64,000 nt of DNA from an uncultured Chlorobiaceae bacterium (GTDB lineage Bacteria; Bacteroidota; Chlorobiia; Chlorobiales; Chlorobiaceae): assembly GCA_903843305.1 (NCBI GenBank), contig CAIMPI010000011.1:22635-86634 (forward strand). Direction: 5' to 3'. The notes beneath the pieces were generated by a model, which saw nothing but the letters and a program-made list of their open reading frames with translations, did not search any database and was not told the DNA's origin. Both the position numbers and the translations under genes were made by a program. Shown here piece after piece: positions 27,978 to 37,606 of this stretch; position 1 is the first letter of the stretch; every line of letters starts with the position of its first letter.

Positions 27978-28136
27978 TCAATCACCAACTGCTTTATCAG
28001 CTTCATGCCAGTTATCAAGACTGCACCTTTGTGTCTCTTCCTTCTCTTTTAAGCAGTAATATGCAGCAAGCATTATCTTCTCTTCAAGCGTCTCAATCTG
28101 TGAGTCCGGCGTTTCGGATGTCATTTCTTGTGTCAT
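27978..28136 (-). CDS. Small DUF2934-like protein (52 aa)
   Basis: A short gene with 52 codons. The core EEKIMLAAYYCLKEKEE and the following DNWHEADKA match the DUF2934 protein at 8366-8566 ([22 protein letters not shown]), though the Gly and Trp positions differ. Ribosome site AGGTG lies six bases before the ATG. It seems a diverged paralogue; function is unknown. Confidence 0.6.
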   Translation of the reverse strand: MTQEMTSETPDSQIETLEEKIMLAAYYCLKEKEETQRCSLDNWHEADKAVGD

Positions 28137-28301
28137 TGGTTCACCTGTATACGTCTTTGATAAACTCTTTCTTTTAATTTACTTTAAATAATAAAGTTTT
28201 AAAATCAAAAGTTGTTTGCTTAGCGTTTCCAAAGAAACTCTTTTTGACATGCCACTTCTACCTCCGTTACCACAAGAAAAAAAGAGGGGGAGAGGGTTTT
28301 T

Positions 28302-28386
28302 TTGCTACCAATATGCCGCCCCGCCGGGGCTGGAAAACAAAAAGCATTTTCTTAAATCCTGTAGGGATAACATGTTGGTAGAAACC
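28302..28386. repeat. Dispersed element with inverted ends
   Basis: About 85 bases, beginning TTGCTACCAATATGCCGCC and ending CATGTTGGTAG; the ends are inverted repeats. Related segments occur at 12370-12406 and 55721-55800. It holds no reading frame, and a GCCCCGCCGGGGC core can form a hairpin. It looks like a small non-autonomous element. Confidence 0.6.
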
Positions 28387-28474
28387 TTATTGAATAGTTA
28401 TCAATAAAAATATGCTCAGGCCTCACCTATGAGGGAGAGAACTTTTCAATAGAGAGAGTTACCCATCCAATGCT

Positions 28475-28726
28475 TTAACCAACCCAATGCTCATATCCAT
28501 CCAGCCTGTCTCCCGTTGAAAATTTATTTTTATTACGTTTAGCATCAGAAGAGTAATTCTCATCCCTTTGGCCAGGTGTCAGTCCTCCCTTTTCCTCAAC
28601 ATTCTTCTGATCATCAGAAGTGTCAAAAAAGTTTCGGGACAAAATAAAGTCCACAACACGATCACGAAAATCCGGGTCAGTCTGGAGCTTTTCGGAGATT
28701 AACTTTTTTGAATGATCTTGTGACAT
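28475..28726 (-). CDS. Hypothetical protein (83 aa)
   Basis: An 83-residue hydrophilic protein without a signal peptide. It begins MSQDHSKKLISEKLQTDPD, has a helical FRDRVVDFILSRNFFD segment, and a Gly/Asn/Asp-rich disordered second half ending DRLDGYEHWVG. The ATG at 28726 has GGAGGGGG just upstream, a very strong ribosome site. No family recognised. Confidence 0.6.
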   Translation of the reverse strand: MSQDHSKKLISEKLQTDPDFRDRVVDFILSRNFFDTSDDQKNVEEKGGLTPGQRDENYSSDAKRNKNKFSTGDRLDGYEHWVG

Positions 28727-29377
28727 TTTCCCCCTCCCTCTTTTGTTCTGATATTGCAACGTAAGAAGATCGAACGTTGTTATCTGGATTGAAATATTCA
28801 CCACCTTTATAGAAAAGAAAATTTACTTTAAAAAACAAAGCGCAAAGATAAAAAGTTCATTACCGTTGCTCCTGACTATCATTATTATTTTGCAACCACT
28901 AAATCGCCATTGACAGCCGCCGTTCATCCTGTGTACTTCCGGTTCGGAGAGCACCTCAAGGGCCAAGTAGCTTTTGAATCTTCTGATGCTGTGTTCAGGG
29001 TACATTTCCAGACCATTGATTGCCGATTCGACGGCCGAATGCGGCCAGATTCTAAAAATCCGGCCTGAAGGGGTAATAAACTTACCCAGGTCTCCTTACA
29101 TGGCTATGTGGTTGATTGATTTCCATGAAAACCCGGAACTTATAATCCGAGACTGCCGTTCTTATAGCAAAGTTCTTCTATTGACAAAGCGCTTTAGTTA
29201 TTAATGCAATTGGGTGGCGGCTTAGATTTAAAGCATTATCTTATAATGCTTTATTATTCTTCGAACGGCGAAAACGGGTGCCACTTATTGCATAATCGAG
29301 GGCGTAGAGATGAAGTTAAGCTGGTTCTTGTTCTGGAAGTAACATCTTTTGCAAAATCTAAAAAGAAAAGGGGCGAA
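28727..29377. other. Gene-free stretch
   Basis: 650 bases with no convincing gene. A few short frames lack ribosome sites. One GC-rich patch (GGCCGAATGCGGCCAG near 29030) could form a hairpin. The pal promoter must lie in the last part. Confidence 0.4.
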
Positions 29378-29851
29378 ATGAAATACGTAAATTCTTGTTT
29401 GAGGAATCTGCTGATTCCATCTATGATGTTTCTTGGTGCTTGCTGCAGTCAAAAGGATCTTGCTGTAGCTCCTGAAAGTGTTAACCCGCCACCGCCACCT
29501 CCTCCTTCTAAGGTTGTTGTCCCTGTTCTTGGTGATATATTTTTTGATTTTGATAAATCCGTGCTCAGTATGGATGCGACCGAACAGTTGAAAACCAATT
29601 CTGGATGGCTCCAGGCAAATCCCAAAAAAACTGTTGTTATCGAAGGTCATTGCGACGAGAGAGGTACCAACGAATATAACTTTGCTTTAGGAGAGCGAAG
29701 GGCTGACAGTGCGAAAGACTACCTTATACAGTTGGGAACTGATCCGTCTCGCCTGAAGGCTGTCAGCTTTGGAGCGGAAAGGCCGTTTGCTGTTGGACAC
29801 ACTGAAGAGGCGTGGGCTCAGAATAGAAGGGCTCATTTTGTTGCTGAATAA
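29378..29851 (+). CDS. pal: Peptidoglycan-associated lipoprotein (OmpA C-terminal domain)
   Basis: A 157-residue lipoprotein: a signal peptide with lipobox FLGAC, a Pro-rich linker (PPPPPPPS) and an OmpA-like peptidoglycan-binding domain with FFDFDKSVLS, VVIEGHCDERGTNEYN and LGERRADSAKDYL. The Asp and Arg residues that bind diaminopimelate are present. Pal links the outer membrane to peptidoglycan as part of Tol-Pal; no tol gene is nearby. The ATG at 29378 is chosen because it follows AAAGGGGCG and starts a clean signal peptide; an upstream extension to 29204 is not credible. Confidence 0.9.
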   Translation: MKYVNSCLRNLLIPSMMFLGACCSQKDLAVAPESVNPPPPPPPSKVVVPVLGDIFFDFDKSVLSMDATEQLKTNSGWLQANPKKTVVIEGHCDERGTNEYNFALGERRADSAKDYLIQLGTDPSRLKAVSFGAERPFAVGHTEEAWAQNRRAHFVAE

Positions 29852-30051
29852 AAGAAAGGTGATAGCCTCCAAGAGTTCACGATAGATGATCCTTTGCGGA
29901 TCGAGCATTTCCAGGACGTTTGTCGGAGCCGCCATGGACGATGTTCCACCCGGCGGTTCCAGATGGTTTGCGCTTGATTTACTTCCGGAAATATGGTGTA
30001 TATTGCATTCCGCCAGATACAAGTTAATGCGGTGCAACCACTCCATACGCC

Positions 30052-32853
30052 ATGAAAAACGAGCAGCAAACTCGTATCGAATTGATTGACAAGCTGTTAC
30101 TGCAGGCAGGCTGGAGCGTGAACGATCCCTCCCAGGTTGTGGAGGAGTTTGATATTCTTGTCGGTTTGCCTGAAGGAGTGCAGGAGCCACGCATCAGGTA
30201 CGAAGGGCATCAGTTCAGTGATTATGTGCTGCTTGGCAAGGATGGCAGGCCAATTGCCGTGGTTGAGGCCAAAAAAACAAGTCGCGATGCCGCCATTGGC
30301 CGTGAACAGGCGCGGCAGTATTGTATTCATATTCAGAGGCAGTTGGGCGTTGAAATACCGTTCTGTTTTTATACCAATGGTCTTGAGATCTTTTTCTGGG
30401 ATCTCGACAACTATCCGCCCCGAAAGGTTATCGGCTTTCCCACCCGTGACGACCTTGAGCGGTTTCAATATATTCGCAGAAGCCGCAAACCTCTCACCGG
30501 GGAGCTGATCAACACAGCCATTGCCGGGCGCGATTATCAAATTCGGGCCATTCGCTCTGTCCTTGAAGCAATTGAGCAGAAAAAGCGGGATTTCCTTCTG
30601 GTTATGGCCACTGGCACGGGAAAAACCCGCACCTGTATTGCCCTGATTGACGCCTTGATGCGTGGCGGACATGCCGAAAAAATTCTCTTTCTGGTCGATC
30701 GCATTGCCTTGCGGGGGCAGGCGCTCTCTGCCTTCAAGGAGCATTTGCCCCACGAACCTCGCTGGCCCAGCGCCGACGGTGAAAAGCTCTTTGCAAAAGA
30801 TCGCCGCATCTACATTGCCACCTACCCCACGATGCTCAATCTCATCAGGGATGAATCGCAGCACATTTCACCATATTTCTTTGACTTTCTTGTCATTGAT
30901 GAGAGCCATCGCTCCATCTACAACACCTACGGTGAAATCCTCGATTACTTCAAAACAATCACTCTGGGGCTGACGGCAACCCCAACCGATATTCTCGACC
31001 ATAACACCTTTAGCCTCTTTCACTGTGAAGATGGCCTTCCAACCTTTGCTTATACCTACGAAGAGGCGGTGAACCACATCCCTCCTTATCTGAGCAATTT
31101 TCAGGTGATGAAAATCCAGACGAAATTCCAGATGGAGGGCATCAGCAAGCGGACTATCTCCCTTGAAGATCAGAAAAAGCTGATTCTCGAAGGTAAAGAT
31201 ATCGAAGAGATTAATTTTGAAGGAACGCAGCTCGAAAAGCAGGTGATCAATCGGGGGACGAATACCCTGATTGTCAAAGAGTTCATGGAAGAGTGCATCA
31301 AAGACCAGAACGGCGTTCTTCCCGGAAAAACCATATTTTTCTGCGCCACCATAGCGCATGCCCGCAGAATTGAAGAGATATTCGACAAGCTCTATCCGCA
31401 GTACAAGGGTGAACTTGCCAAGGTTCTGGTCTCCGACGACCCCCGCGTCTACGGCAGGGGAGGCTTGCTCGACCAGTTCACCAACTGCGATATGCCCCGC
31501 ATTGCCATCAGTGTTGACATGCTTGATACCGGCATTGACATCCGGGAGCTGGTGAATCTGGTCTTCGTAAAACCGGTCTACTCCTACACAAAATTCTGGC
31601 AGATGATTGGTCGGGGAACACGCCTCCTTGAGCTTGGTAAAATCAAGCCATGGTGCACCGAAAAAGAGCTGTTCCTGATTCTGGATTGCTGGGATAACTT
31701 TGAATACTTCAAGCTTCAGCCCAAAGGCAAAGAGATCAAACAACAACTGCCGCTTCCGGTGAAACTCTTCGGGCTGCGTCTCGACAAAATTGAGTCTGCG
31801 CTCTCAATCGGCAACACTGCCATTGCAGAGCGGGAAGTGGTAAAACTCCGCAGGCAGATCGTCGAGCTGCCGCGCACCTCGGTGGTTATCAAAGAGGCCG
31901 CATCAGCGCTTCACCCTTTGGAAGAGGAGAACTTCTGGCTCTCTCTTACGCAGCAAAAGCTTGAATATCTGAGAAGCGAAGTCAAACCGCTCTTCAGAAC
32001 CGTCTCAGATGCTGATTTTAAGGCGATGCGTTTTGAGCGCGACATCGTGGAGATTTCACTGGCAAAACTTCGCCATCAAAAGGAGAGGTACGACACCATC
32101 AGCGACGGCATTGCCGAGCAGATCAGCCAGCTTCCCCTCAGCGTCGGCTTTGTGAAACAGGAAGAGGTTCTGATCAGGGCTGCTCAAACCAAGCGGTTCT
32201 GGAACGAGGCAACCGAAGAGAGCTTCGACGGGCTTATCGAAAAGCTCTCACCGTTGATGAAGTTTCGTGAGGTTGAGAGCGGCGCTATCGACCAAGTTCA
32301 TCTGAATCTTCAGGATCTTCTCCACCACAAAGAGATGGTGGAATTCGGCCCCCGGAATGAGGCCGTCAGCATTACTCGCTATCGTGAAATGGTTGAGGCG
32401 CTCATTACCGAGCTGACAACACAGAACCCGATTCTCTCCAAAATCAAGGAGGGCAAAGAGATTTCGCCTGAAGAGGCCAATGAACTTGCCGAGCTGCTTC
32501 ACGAAGAGCATCCGCACATTACCGAGGAGCTTTTGCGTTCCGTCTATAACAACCGCAAGGCACATTTTATCCAGTTTATTCGCCATATTCTTGGCATTGA
32601 AATTCTCAAGAGTTTCCCTGAAACAGTTGCCGATGCGTTCGCTCAGTTTATCCAGCAGCACTCCAACCTTTCAAGTCGCCAACTGGACTTTTTAAACCTG
32701 CTCAAAAACTTCATTATAGAGCGCGAAAAGGTAGAAAAGAGAGACCTCATCAACGCACCGTTTACCGTGATACACCCGCAAGGCATTCGTGGGGTATTCA
32801 GTCCGACTGAAATTAACGAAATCCTGGCTCTGGCCGAACAACTGGCAGCATAA
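30052..32853 (+). CDS. hsdR: Type I restriction endonuclease, motor/nuclease subunit (HsdR)
   Basis: A 933-residue HsdR of the EcoEI type. The N-terminal nuclease domain has FSDYVLLGKDGRPIAVVEAKK (written here as YVLLGKDGRPIAVVEAK) with PD-(D/E)XK catalytic Asp, Glu and Lys. The SF2 motor follows: Walker A ATGTGKTRTC, DESHRS, GLTATPTD, VDMLDTGIDI and IGRGTRL (motifs I-VI). A long helical C-terminal region contacts the HsdM/HsdS complex. It cuts foreign DNA after translocation. First gene of the operon; the next gene starts two bases after its stop. Confidence 0.93.
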   Translation: MKNEQQTRIELIDKLLLQAGWSVNDPSQVVEEFDILVGLPEGVQEPRIRYEGHQFSDYVLLGKDGRPIAVVEAKKTSRDAAIGREQARQYCIHIQRQLGVEIPFCFYTNGLEIFFWDLDNYPPRKVIGFPTRDDLERFQYIRRSRKPLTGELINTAIAGRDYQIRAIRSVLEAIEQKKRDFLLVMATGTGKTRTCIALIDALMRGGHAEKILFLVDRIALRGQALSAFKEHLPHEPRWPSADGEKLFAKDRRIYIATYPTMLNLIRDESQHISPYFFDFLVIDESHRSIYNTYGEILDYFKTITLGLTATPTDILDHNTFSLFHCEDGLPTFAYTYEEAVNHIPPYLSNFQVMKIQTKFQMEGISKRTISLEDQKKLILEGKDIEEINFEGTQLEKQVINRGTNTLIVKEFMEECIKDQNGVLPGKTIFFCATIAHARRIEEIFDKLYPQYKGELAKVLVSDDPRVYGRGGLLDQFTNCDMPRIAISVDMLDTGIDIRELVNLVFVKPVYSYTKFWQMIGRGTRLLELGKIKPWCTEKELFLILDCWDNFEYFKLQPKGKEIKQQLPLPVKLFGLRLDKIESALSIGNTAIAEREVVKLRRQIVELPRTSVVIKEAASALHPLEEENFWLSLTQQKLEYLRSEVKPLFRTVSDADFKAMRFERDIVEISLAKLRHQKERYDTISDGIAEQISQLPLSVGFVKQEEVLIRAAQTKRFWNEATEESFDGLIEKLSPLMKFREVESGAIDQVHLNLQDLLHHKEMVEFGPRNEAVSITRYREMVEALITELTTQNPILSKIKEGKEISPEEANELAELLHEEHPHITEELLRSVYNNRKAHFIQFIRHILGIEILKSFPETVADAFAQFIQQHSNLSSRQLDFLNLLKNFIIEREKVEKRDLINAPFTVIHPQGIRGVFSPTEINEILALAEQLAA

Positions 32854-32854
32854 C

Positions 32855-34297
32855 ATGACTGAAAATAACCGCATCGAATACAAGCGCGAGCTGAATGATA
32901 GACTTGAGAAAGAGGTCATCGCATTTTTGAACTATCATGATGGCGGCATTATCTACATAGGTATTGACAAGCATGGATCTCTCTATGGCGTGACTGAGTG
33001 CGACGCTCTGCAGCTTGCCATCAAAGATCGTCTAAAAAATAATATTCAGCCTTCATGCCTTGGTTTGTTCGATGTCATTCACGAAACCCGTGATGGCAAA
33101 GATATTATTAAAATCATCGTTGCCAGTGGTACCGAAAAACCTTATTACCTGCGCAGGTTCGGCATGTCAGAAAAAGGATGTTTCATCCGTATTGGCAGCG
33201 CCAGTGAGCCCATGTCGCTGCGTATGATTGAAGAGCTGTTTGCCCGACGTACGCGTAACTCAATCGCTCGTATCCGTTCTCTGCGGCAGGATCTCACCTT
33301 TGAACAGCTTAAAATCTACTATCAGGAGGCAGGCCTTACCCTTGGCGACAAATTCGCAGCCAATCTTGAACTGATCACCGAGGATGGCGGTTACAACTAT
33401 GCCGGTTACCTGCTGGCCGATCAAAATGGCAACTCGGTGCAGGTGGCAAAATATGCAGGCACTGACAGGGTTGATCTGCTTGAAAGCAAGGATTACGGCT
33501 TCTGTTGCCTGGTTAAAAGCTGCAAGCAGATACTCGACCGTCTGGAGGGAGTCGAGAACCGTGTCATCAATAAAATAACTTCCCGTGAGCGTATCAGCCG
33601 AAGCCTGTGGGACAAGGTCGCCCTTCGTGAAGCCGTTATCAACGCCATCATTCATAACGACTACAGTACTGAACTGGTACCAAAGTTTGAAATTTTTGCT
33701 GACCGGCTGGAAATTACCTCAGCAGGTACCGTTCATCCTGGCACTGAGCAGGATGATTTTTTCGCCGGCTACTCCATGCCCCGCAATAAAACCCTGATGC
33801 GAGTCTTCAAGGATCTTGCTATGGTCGAATACCTTGGCTCCGGAATGCCCCGGATTCTCAAAGCTTACCCACGTGAAGCCTACACCTTTTCGACACATTT
33901 CATTCGGACGACCTTTCCTGTATCCCTGGAAGCCCTTGCGCTGGAGGAAGAGGTGCTGAATGGTGATGCAAAAACCTTGGGGGTAGAGTCAGGGGTAGAG
34001 TCGGGGGGGAGAGTCACCGCACAAGTCACCGCACAAGTCACCGCACAAGTCACCGCACAAGTCACCGCACAAGTCACCGCACAAGTCGGGAGCTACTGTG
34101 CCGAACCACGGAGAGCAAGCGAAATTATGTCAGAACTTGGTTTGAAACACTGGAAAACGTTCCAGAATAATTATTTAAACCCATTGCTTGATGCCGGTTT
34201 TTTGGCGCGAACTATTCCCGATAAACCTCAAAGTCGTTTGCAACGCTACAAAACAACCGAGCAAGGACAAACATTTTTGAAGCAGAACAGACAATGA
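32855..34297 (+). CDS. AlbA_2/RecG-like ATP-binding protein with VTAQ repeats (COG2865 type)
   Basis: A 480-residue protein. The N-terminal AlbA_2 (Schlafen-type) domain has YKRELNDRLEKEVIAFLNYH and GGIIYIGIDKHG. The middle matches the HATPase-like half of COG2865 (REAVINAIIHNDYS, LEITSAGTVHPG, MPRNKTLMRVFKDL, VEYLGSGMPRIL). After a perfect six-copy VTAQ linker comes a winged helix (LKHWKTFQNNYLNPLLDAGF) ending LQRYKTTEQGQTFL. It is a common passenger of type I restriction operons and may regulate them or assist defence. Start is ATG 32855. Confidence 0.8.
   Translation: MTENNRIEYKRELNDRLEKEVIAFLNYHDGGIIYIGIDKHGSLYGVTECDALQLAIKDRLKNNIQPSCLGLFDVIHETRDGKDIIKIIVASGTEKPYYLRRFGMSEKGCFIRIGSASEPMSLRMIEELFARRTRNSIARIRSLRQDLTFEQLKIYYQEAGLTLGDKFAANLELITEDGGYNYAGYLLADQNGNSVQVAKYAGTDRVDLLESKDYGFCCLVKSCKQILDRLEGVENRVINKITSRERISRSLWDKVALREAVINAIIHNDYSTELVPKFEIFADRLEITSAGTVHPGTEQDDFFAGYSMPRNKTLMRVFKDLAMVEYLGSGMPRILKAYPREAYTFSTHFIRTTFPVSLEALALEEEVLNGDAKTLGVESGVESGGRVTAQVTAQVTAQVTAQVTAQVTAQVGSYCAEPRRASEIMSELGLKHWKTFQNNYLNPLLDAGFLARTIPDKPQSRLQRYKTTEQGQTFLKQNRQ
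34013..34084 (+). repeat. Six perfect 12-bp tandem repeats (GTCACCGCACAA)
   Basis: Six back-to-back copies of a 12-base unit encode VTAQ six times in the linker of the AlbA/RecG-like protein. As 12 is a multiple of three, copy-number change would lengthen or shorten the linker without breaking the frame. Nothing on the rest of the gene is repeated. Confidence 0.95.
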
Positions 34298-34340
34298 ACA
34301 GACAGGAACAGTTCACCATCAATACTACAGATACAAGCCG

Positions 34341-36002
34341 ATGCTCCAGCACAACCCTGAACTGAAATCGAAGATAGACCAACTCTGGAACAAGTTCTGG
34401 AGCGGGGGCATTTCCAACCCGCTCACCGCTATTGAACAGATCACCTACCTGCTCTTCATGAAGCGGATGGACGATCAGGACAGAGAGAAGCAGGCAAGTG
34501 CCGAGTGGGCGGGCGACACCTACCGCTCACTCTTTGAGGGGATGTGGATACCGCCGGAATACCGTGATAAAGAAAATGCCGCGAGTTATGCCATTGACAA
34601 AAGCACCCTTCGCTGGAGTGAATTCAAACACCGGCAGGCCGAAGATATGCTCACCCACGTGCAGTCGAGAGTCTTTCCCTACCTGAAAGACATGAACGGC
34701 TCCGAGTCGAAATTTACCCATCATATCAAAAATGCGGTATTCATCATTCCCAAGCCTTCTCTCCTCGTTGAGGCGGTGAAAACGGTCGACGAGATCTTTG
34801 AGGTGATGGAGAAAGACTCGAATGAAAAGGGGCAGGCTTTTCAGGATATTCAGGGCGATGTCTATGAATTTCTGCTCTCCGAAATTGCCTCCGCCGGTAA
34901 AAACGGGCAGTTCCGCACCCCTCGCCACATCATCAAAATGATGGCCGATCTGGTCGAGCCCAAGCTTGGTCACACCATTGCCGATCCCGCATGTGGTTCA
35001 GGCGGATTCCTGCTTGGGGCTTATCAATACATTGTCACGCAATTGGCGATTCGTGCCGGAAACAAGGATCTCGTGCCGGACGAAGATGGATTTCTCCGCA
35101 CCTCCGTTTCTGCCGGGCTTACCGAACAGGCAAAAACCATTCTCAGTAAAACGCTTTTCGGCTACGATATCGACAGCACCATGGTTCGCCTTGCGCTTAT
35201 GAACCTCATGATGCACGGCATTGACGAGCCGGAAATCGACTACAAAGACACCCTGAGCAAAAGCTTTACGCAAGAGTCCTGCTACGACATCATCATGGCC
35301 AATCCCCCCTTTACCGGCAGCATCGACAAAGGCGATATTAACGAAAGCTTCACCCTCTCCACCACCAAAACAGAGTTGCTCTTTGTCGAAAACATCTATC
35401 GGCTGCTGAAAAAAGGTGGAACCGCCTGCGTTATTGTGCCGCAAGGTGTGCTCTTTGGCTCCGGCGGCGCCTTCAAGGCTTTACGCAAACTGCTTGTTGA
35501 CCGCTGCGACCTCAAAGCCGTTATCACCATGCCGAGTGGAGTCTTTAAGCCTTATGCCGGAGTCTCAACCTCCATTCTGCTCTTCACAAAAGTATGGGGC
35601 CCGCTCGATAAGGTCACCAAACCAGCGACGGAGCACGTCTGGTTCTACGACATGCAGTCGGACGGCTACTCGCTCGACGACAAACGAAGCAAGCAGGAGG
35701 GTTTCGGCGATCTGCTTGATATTGTCGAGAACTATAAACGGCGAAGCGTTGAGCACGACACCGACAGAACCCAAAAGTTCTTTATGGTTTCGCGTGCAGA
35801 AATTGAAGGCGAAGGTGGATATGATCTCTCCCTTTCCCGCTATAAAACCGATGTGTTTGAAGAGGTCGTCTACGAAAGTCCGTCGGTGATTCTCGACAAG
35901 CTGATTGCGGCAGAGGTGGGGGAGATTGATGAGGCTGAACTTGCAAACATTCAGAGTGGCATTGTACGGGAGCTGTTGGAGTTGAAGGGGATGATTGGAT
36001 GA
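34341..36002 (+). CDS. hsdM: Type I DNA methyltransferase subunit (HsdM)
   Basis: A 553-residue N6-adenine methyltransferase. The N-terminal HsdM_N region starts KSKIDQLWNKFWSGG, then come ITYLLFMKRMDDQD, the motif I region TIADPACGSGGFLLGAY and motif IV IIMANPPFTGS (NPPF about residue 320). It modifies adenine in the sequence chosen by HsdS and is required for cutting by HsdR. Its ATG follows 40 bases after the AlbA-like gene; its TGA overlaps the hsdS ATG by four bases. Confidence 0.95.
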   Translation: MLQHNPELKSKIDQLWNKFWSGGISNPLTAIEQITYLLFMKRMDDQDREKQASAEWAGDTYRSLFEGMWIPPEYRDKENAASYAIDKSTLRWSEFKHRQAEDMLTHVQSRVFPYLKDMNGSESKFTHHIKNAVFIIPKPSLLVEAVKTVDEIFEVMEKDSNEKGQAFQDIQGDVYEFLLSEIASAGKNGQFRTPRHIIKMMADLVEPKLGHTIADPACGSGGFLLGAYQYIVTQLAIRAGNKDLVPDEDGFLRTSVSAGLTEQAKTILSKTLFGYDIDSTMVRLALMNLMMHGIDEPEIDYKDTLSKSFTQESCYDIIMANPPFTGSIDKGDINESFTLSTTKTELLFVENIYRLLKKGGTACVIVPQGVLFGSGGAFKALRKLLVDRCDLKAVITMPSGVFKPYAGVSTSILLFTKVWGPLDKVTKPATEHVWFYDMQSDGYSLDDKRSKQEGFGDLLDIVENYKRRSVEHDTDRTQKFFMVSRAEIEGEGGYDLSLSRYKTDVFEEVVYESPSVILDKLIAAEVGEIDEAELANIQSGIVRELLELKGMIG

Positions 36003-37606
36003 AACACGAACTTCTTCTGAACGTTGCGCCATTTTCTGGGGCACGTGTACTGGAATTTGAAGGCTTCATGCGTTATCTGAGTACAGGCGATCTACAGAAT
36101 GAATCCATTTCATTTGTAGATATTACCTACAAAGATAGACCCTCGCGGGCTGATATTGCCGTGAAACAAGGAGATGTCCTTTTTGCTCGAATGAAGGGCA
36201 CAAAAAAAGTACTTGAGATTGATAAAGAGCTAACAGGTATTGTTGTGTCTACCGGATTTGCTGTGGTTCGTCCTACCAATGAATGTAATGGCAAATACTT
36301 AGCGATATATATAAAGTCTGATGACTTCGAACGACAAAAAGAGAAGTATTGTTCTGGTGCAATCCAGCCAGCCATTACTAATGCTGGTATCAAAAAGATT
36401 AAAATCCCTCTTCCGTCGCTCGATGACCAAATCCGCATAGCAACCCTTCTTTCAAAGGTAGAGAACCTGATCTCCCGCCGCCGCGAGCAACTCAAACAGC
36501 TTGATGAACTGCTCAAAAGTGTTTTTCTGGAGATGTTTAGCCCGGCGAATCGGAATTTTGAAACCTGGCCTTTAGTCGAAATCAAAGAACTTGCAGCCAA
36601 ACACAAAGGAGCTATGAGAACCGGACCATTCGGTTCAAACTTACTTCATAGTGAGTTCAGTTCTACAGGTGATGTGGCTGTAATGGGAATTGATAATGCT
36701 GTTCATAATCGGTTTACTTGGGGCGATCAGCGATTTATTACAAAAGAGAAATACAAAGAGCTGGGAAGCTATAGAATATATCCTGGCGATGTAATTATTA
36801 CCATTATGGGTACAATAGGTTGCTCTGCAGTAATACCTGATGATATTCCTCTTGCTATAAATACAAAACATCTCGCAGCAATAACCTTGGACAGGGAACT
36901 CGCCAATCCACTGTTCCTCTCATATTCAATTCACTCCAACCCATACATTCGCAAGCAGTTTAATATTAAGAACCGTGGAGCAATTATGAGCGGTCTAAAC
37001 TTGACCATTATCAAGGAAACAAAAATTCGACGTCCTCCGATTCGGCTTCAAAATCAGTTTGCAGGCATTCATCTTCAAATTGATGAAATCAAATCACACT
37101 ATCAGCAAAGCCTCACTGAACTGAATAATCTCTATGGTGTATTGAGTCAGAAGGTATTTAAGGGCGAGCTGGATTTGTCGCAAGTGCCCTTGGAAAAAAA
37201 TGAAGAACTTATTCAAGAACAAGTGATCCGGCCAGTTCCTAAGGGAGAAGAAAACGCAAAAACTATCAACTTGCCAGATCCTGATGATGCAAGTGCTCTT
37301 GGTAAATCTGAAGTGCGCAAAGAGTTGATCGAGAACTGGATAAATGCTTACATCTTACAGCTTGGTAGTGGTGCCGAGTTTGTATTAAAGGATTTTTTTG
37401 AGGTGGCTCAGCAGAAGGTATTGAGTTTGTTGGACGATGATGAATCCTCACGCTTGGGACTTAAGGAGTATGACCAGATCAAGGATTGGGTATTTAAGGC
37501 TATTGAGCATGGGAAAATATCTCAAACACGGAACATTGTCAGTGAGCCAGATAAAGAAGTCGTTTATGGTAATCAGATAATTCTGAAAACAGTGAATCAA
37601 GAGTGA
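35999..37606 (+). CDS. hsdS: Type I restriction specificity subunit (HsdS) with C-terminal extension
   Basis: A 535-residue HsdS. It has two target-recognition domains (about residues 1-150 and 190-355) separated by a coiled coil (LLSKVENLISRRREQLKQLD) and closed by a second coiled coil (LNNLYGVLSQKVFKGELD). TRD ends carry the usual PLPSLDDQIRIATLL form. A charged C-terminal part of about 140 residues, beyond the second coiled coil, is unusual for HsdS; it has LGKSEVRKELIENWINAYIL and a VLKDFFEVAQQKV helix. It may hold an extra function or contact the ATPase next to it. Overlaps hsdM (ATGA) and the ATPase gene (GTGA). Confidence 0.92.
   Translation: MKHELLLNVAPFSGARVLEFEGFMRYLSTGDLQNESISFVDITYKDRPSRADIAVKQGDVLFARMKGTKKVLEIDKELTGIVVSTGFAVVRPTNECNGKYLAIYIKSDDFERQKEKYCSGAIQPAITNAGIKKIKIPLPSLDDQIRIATLLSKVENLISRRREQLKQLDELLKSVFLEMFSPANRNFETWPLVEIKELAAKHKGAMRTGPFGSNLLHSEFSSTGDVAVMGIDNAVHNRFTWGDQRFITKEKYKELGSYRIYPGDVIITIMGTIGCSAVIPDDIPLAINTKHLAAITLDRELANPLFLSYSIHSNPYIRKQFNIKNRGAIMSGLNLTIIKETKIRRPPIRLQNQFAGIHLQIDEIKSHYQQSLTELNNLYGVLSQKVFKGELDLSQVPLEKNEELIQEQVIRPVPKGEENAKTINLPDPDDASALGKSEVRKELIENWINAYILQLGSGAEFVLKDFFEVAQQKVLSLLDDDESSRLGLKEYDQIKDWVFKAIEHGKISQTRNIVSEPDKEVVYGNQIILKTVNQE

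Noticed and set aside
28974..29204. 76-residue frame upstream of pal
   Set aside because: No ribosome site or recognised motif; protein composition is unlike neighbours.
29204..29377. N-terminal extension of the Pal gene to an upstream start at 29204
   Set aside because: The extension is not signal-peptide-like; ATG 29378 follows a ribosome site and begins a clean lipoprotein signal.
34013..34084. CRISPR-like array
   Set aside because: Unit is 12 bases without spacers and lies in frame in a coding gene; it is a tandem repeat, not CRISPR. No CRISPR array was seen anywhere in the window.
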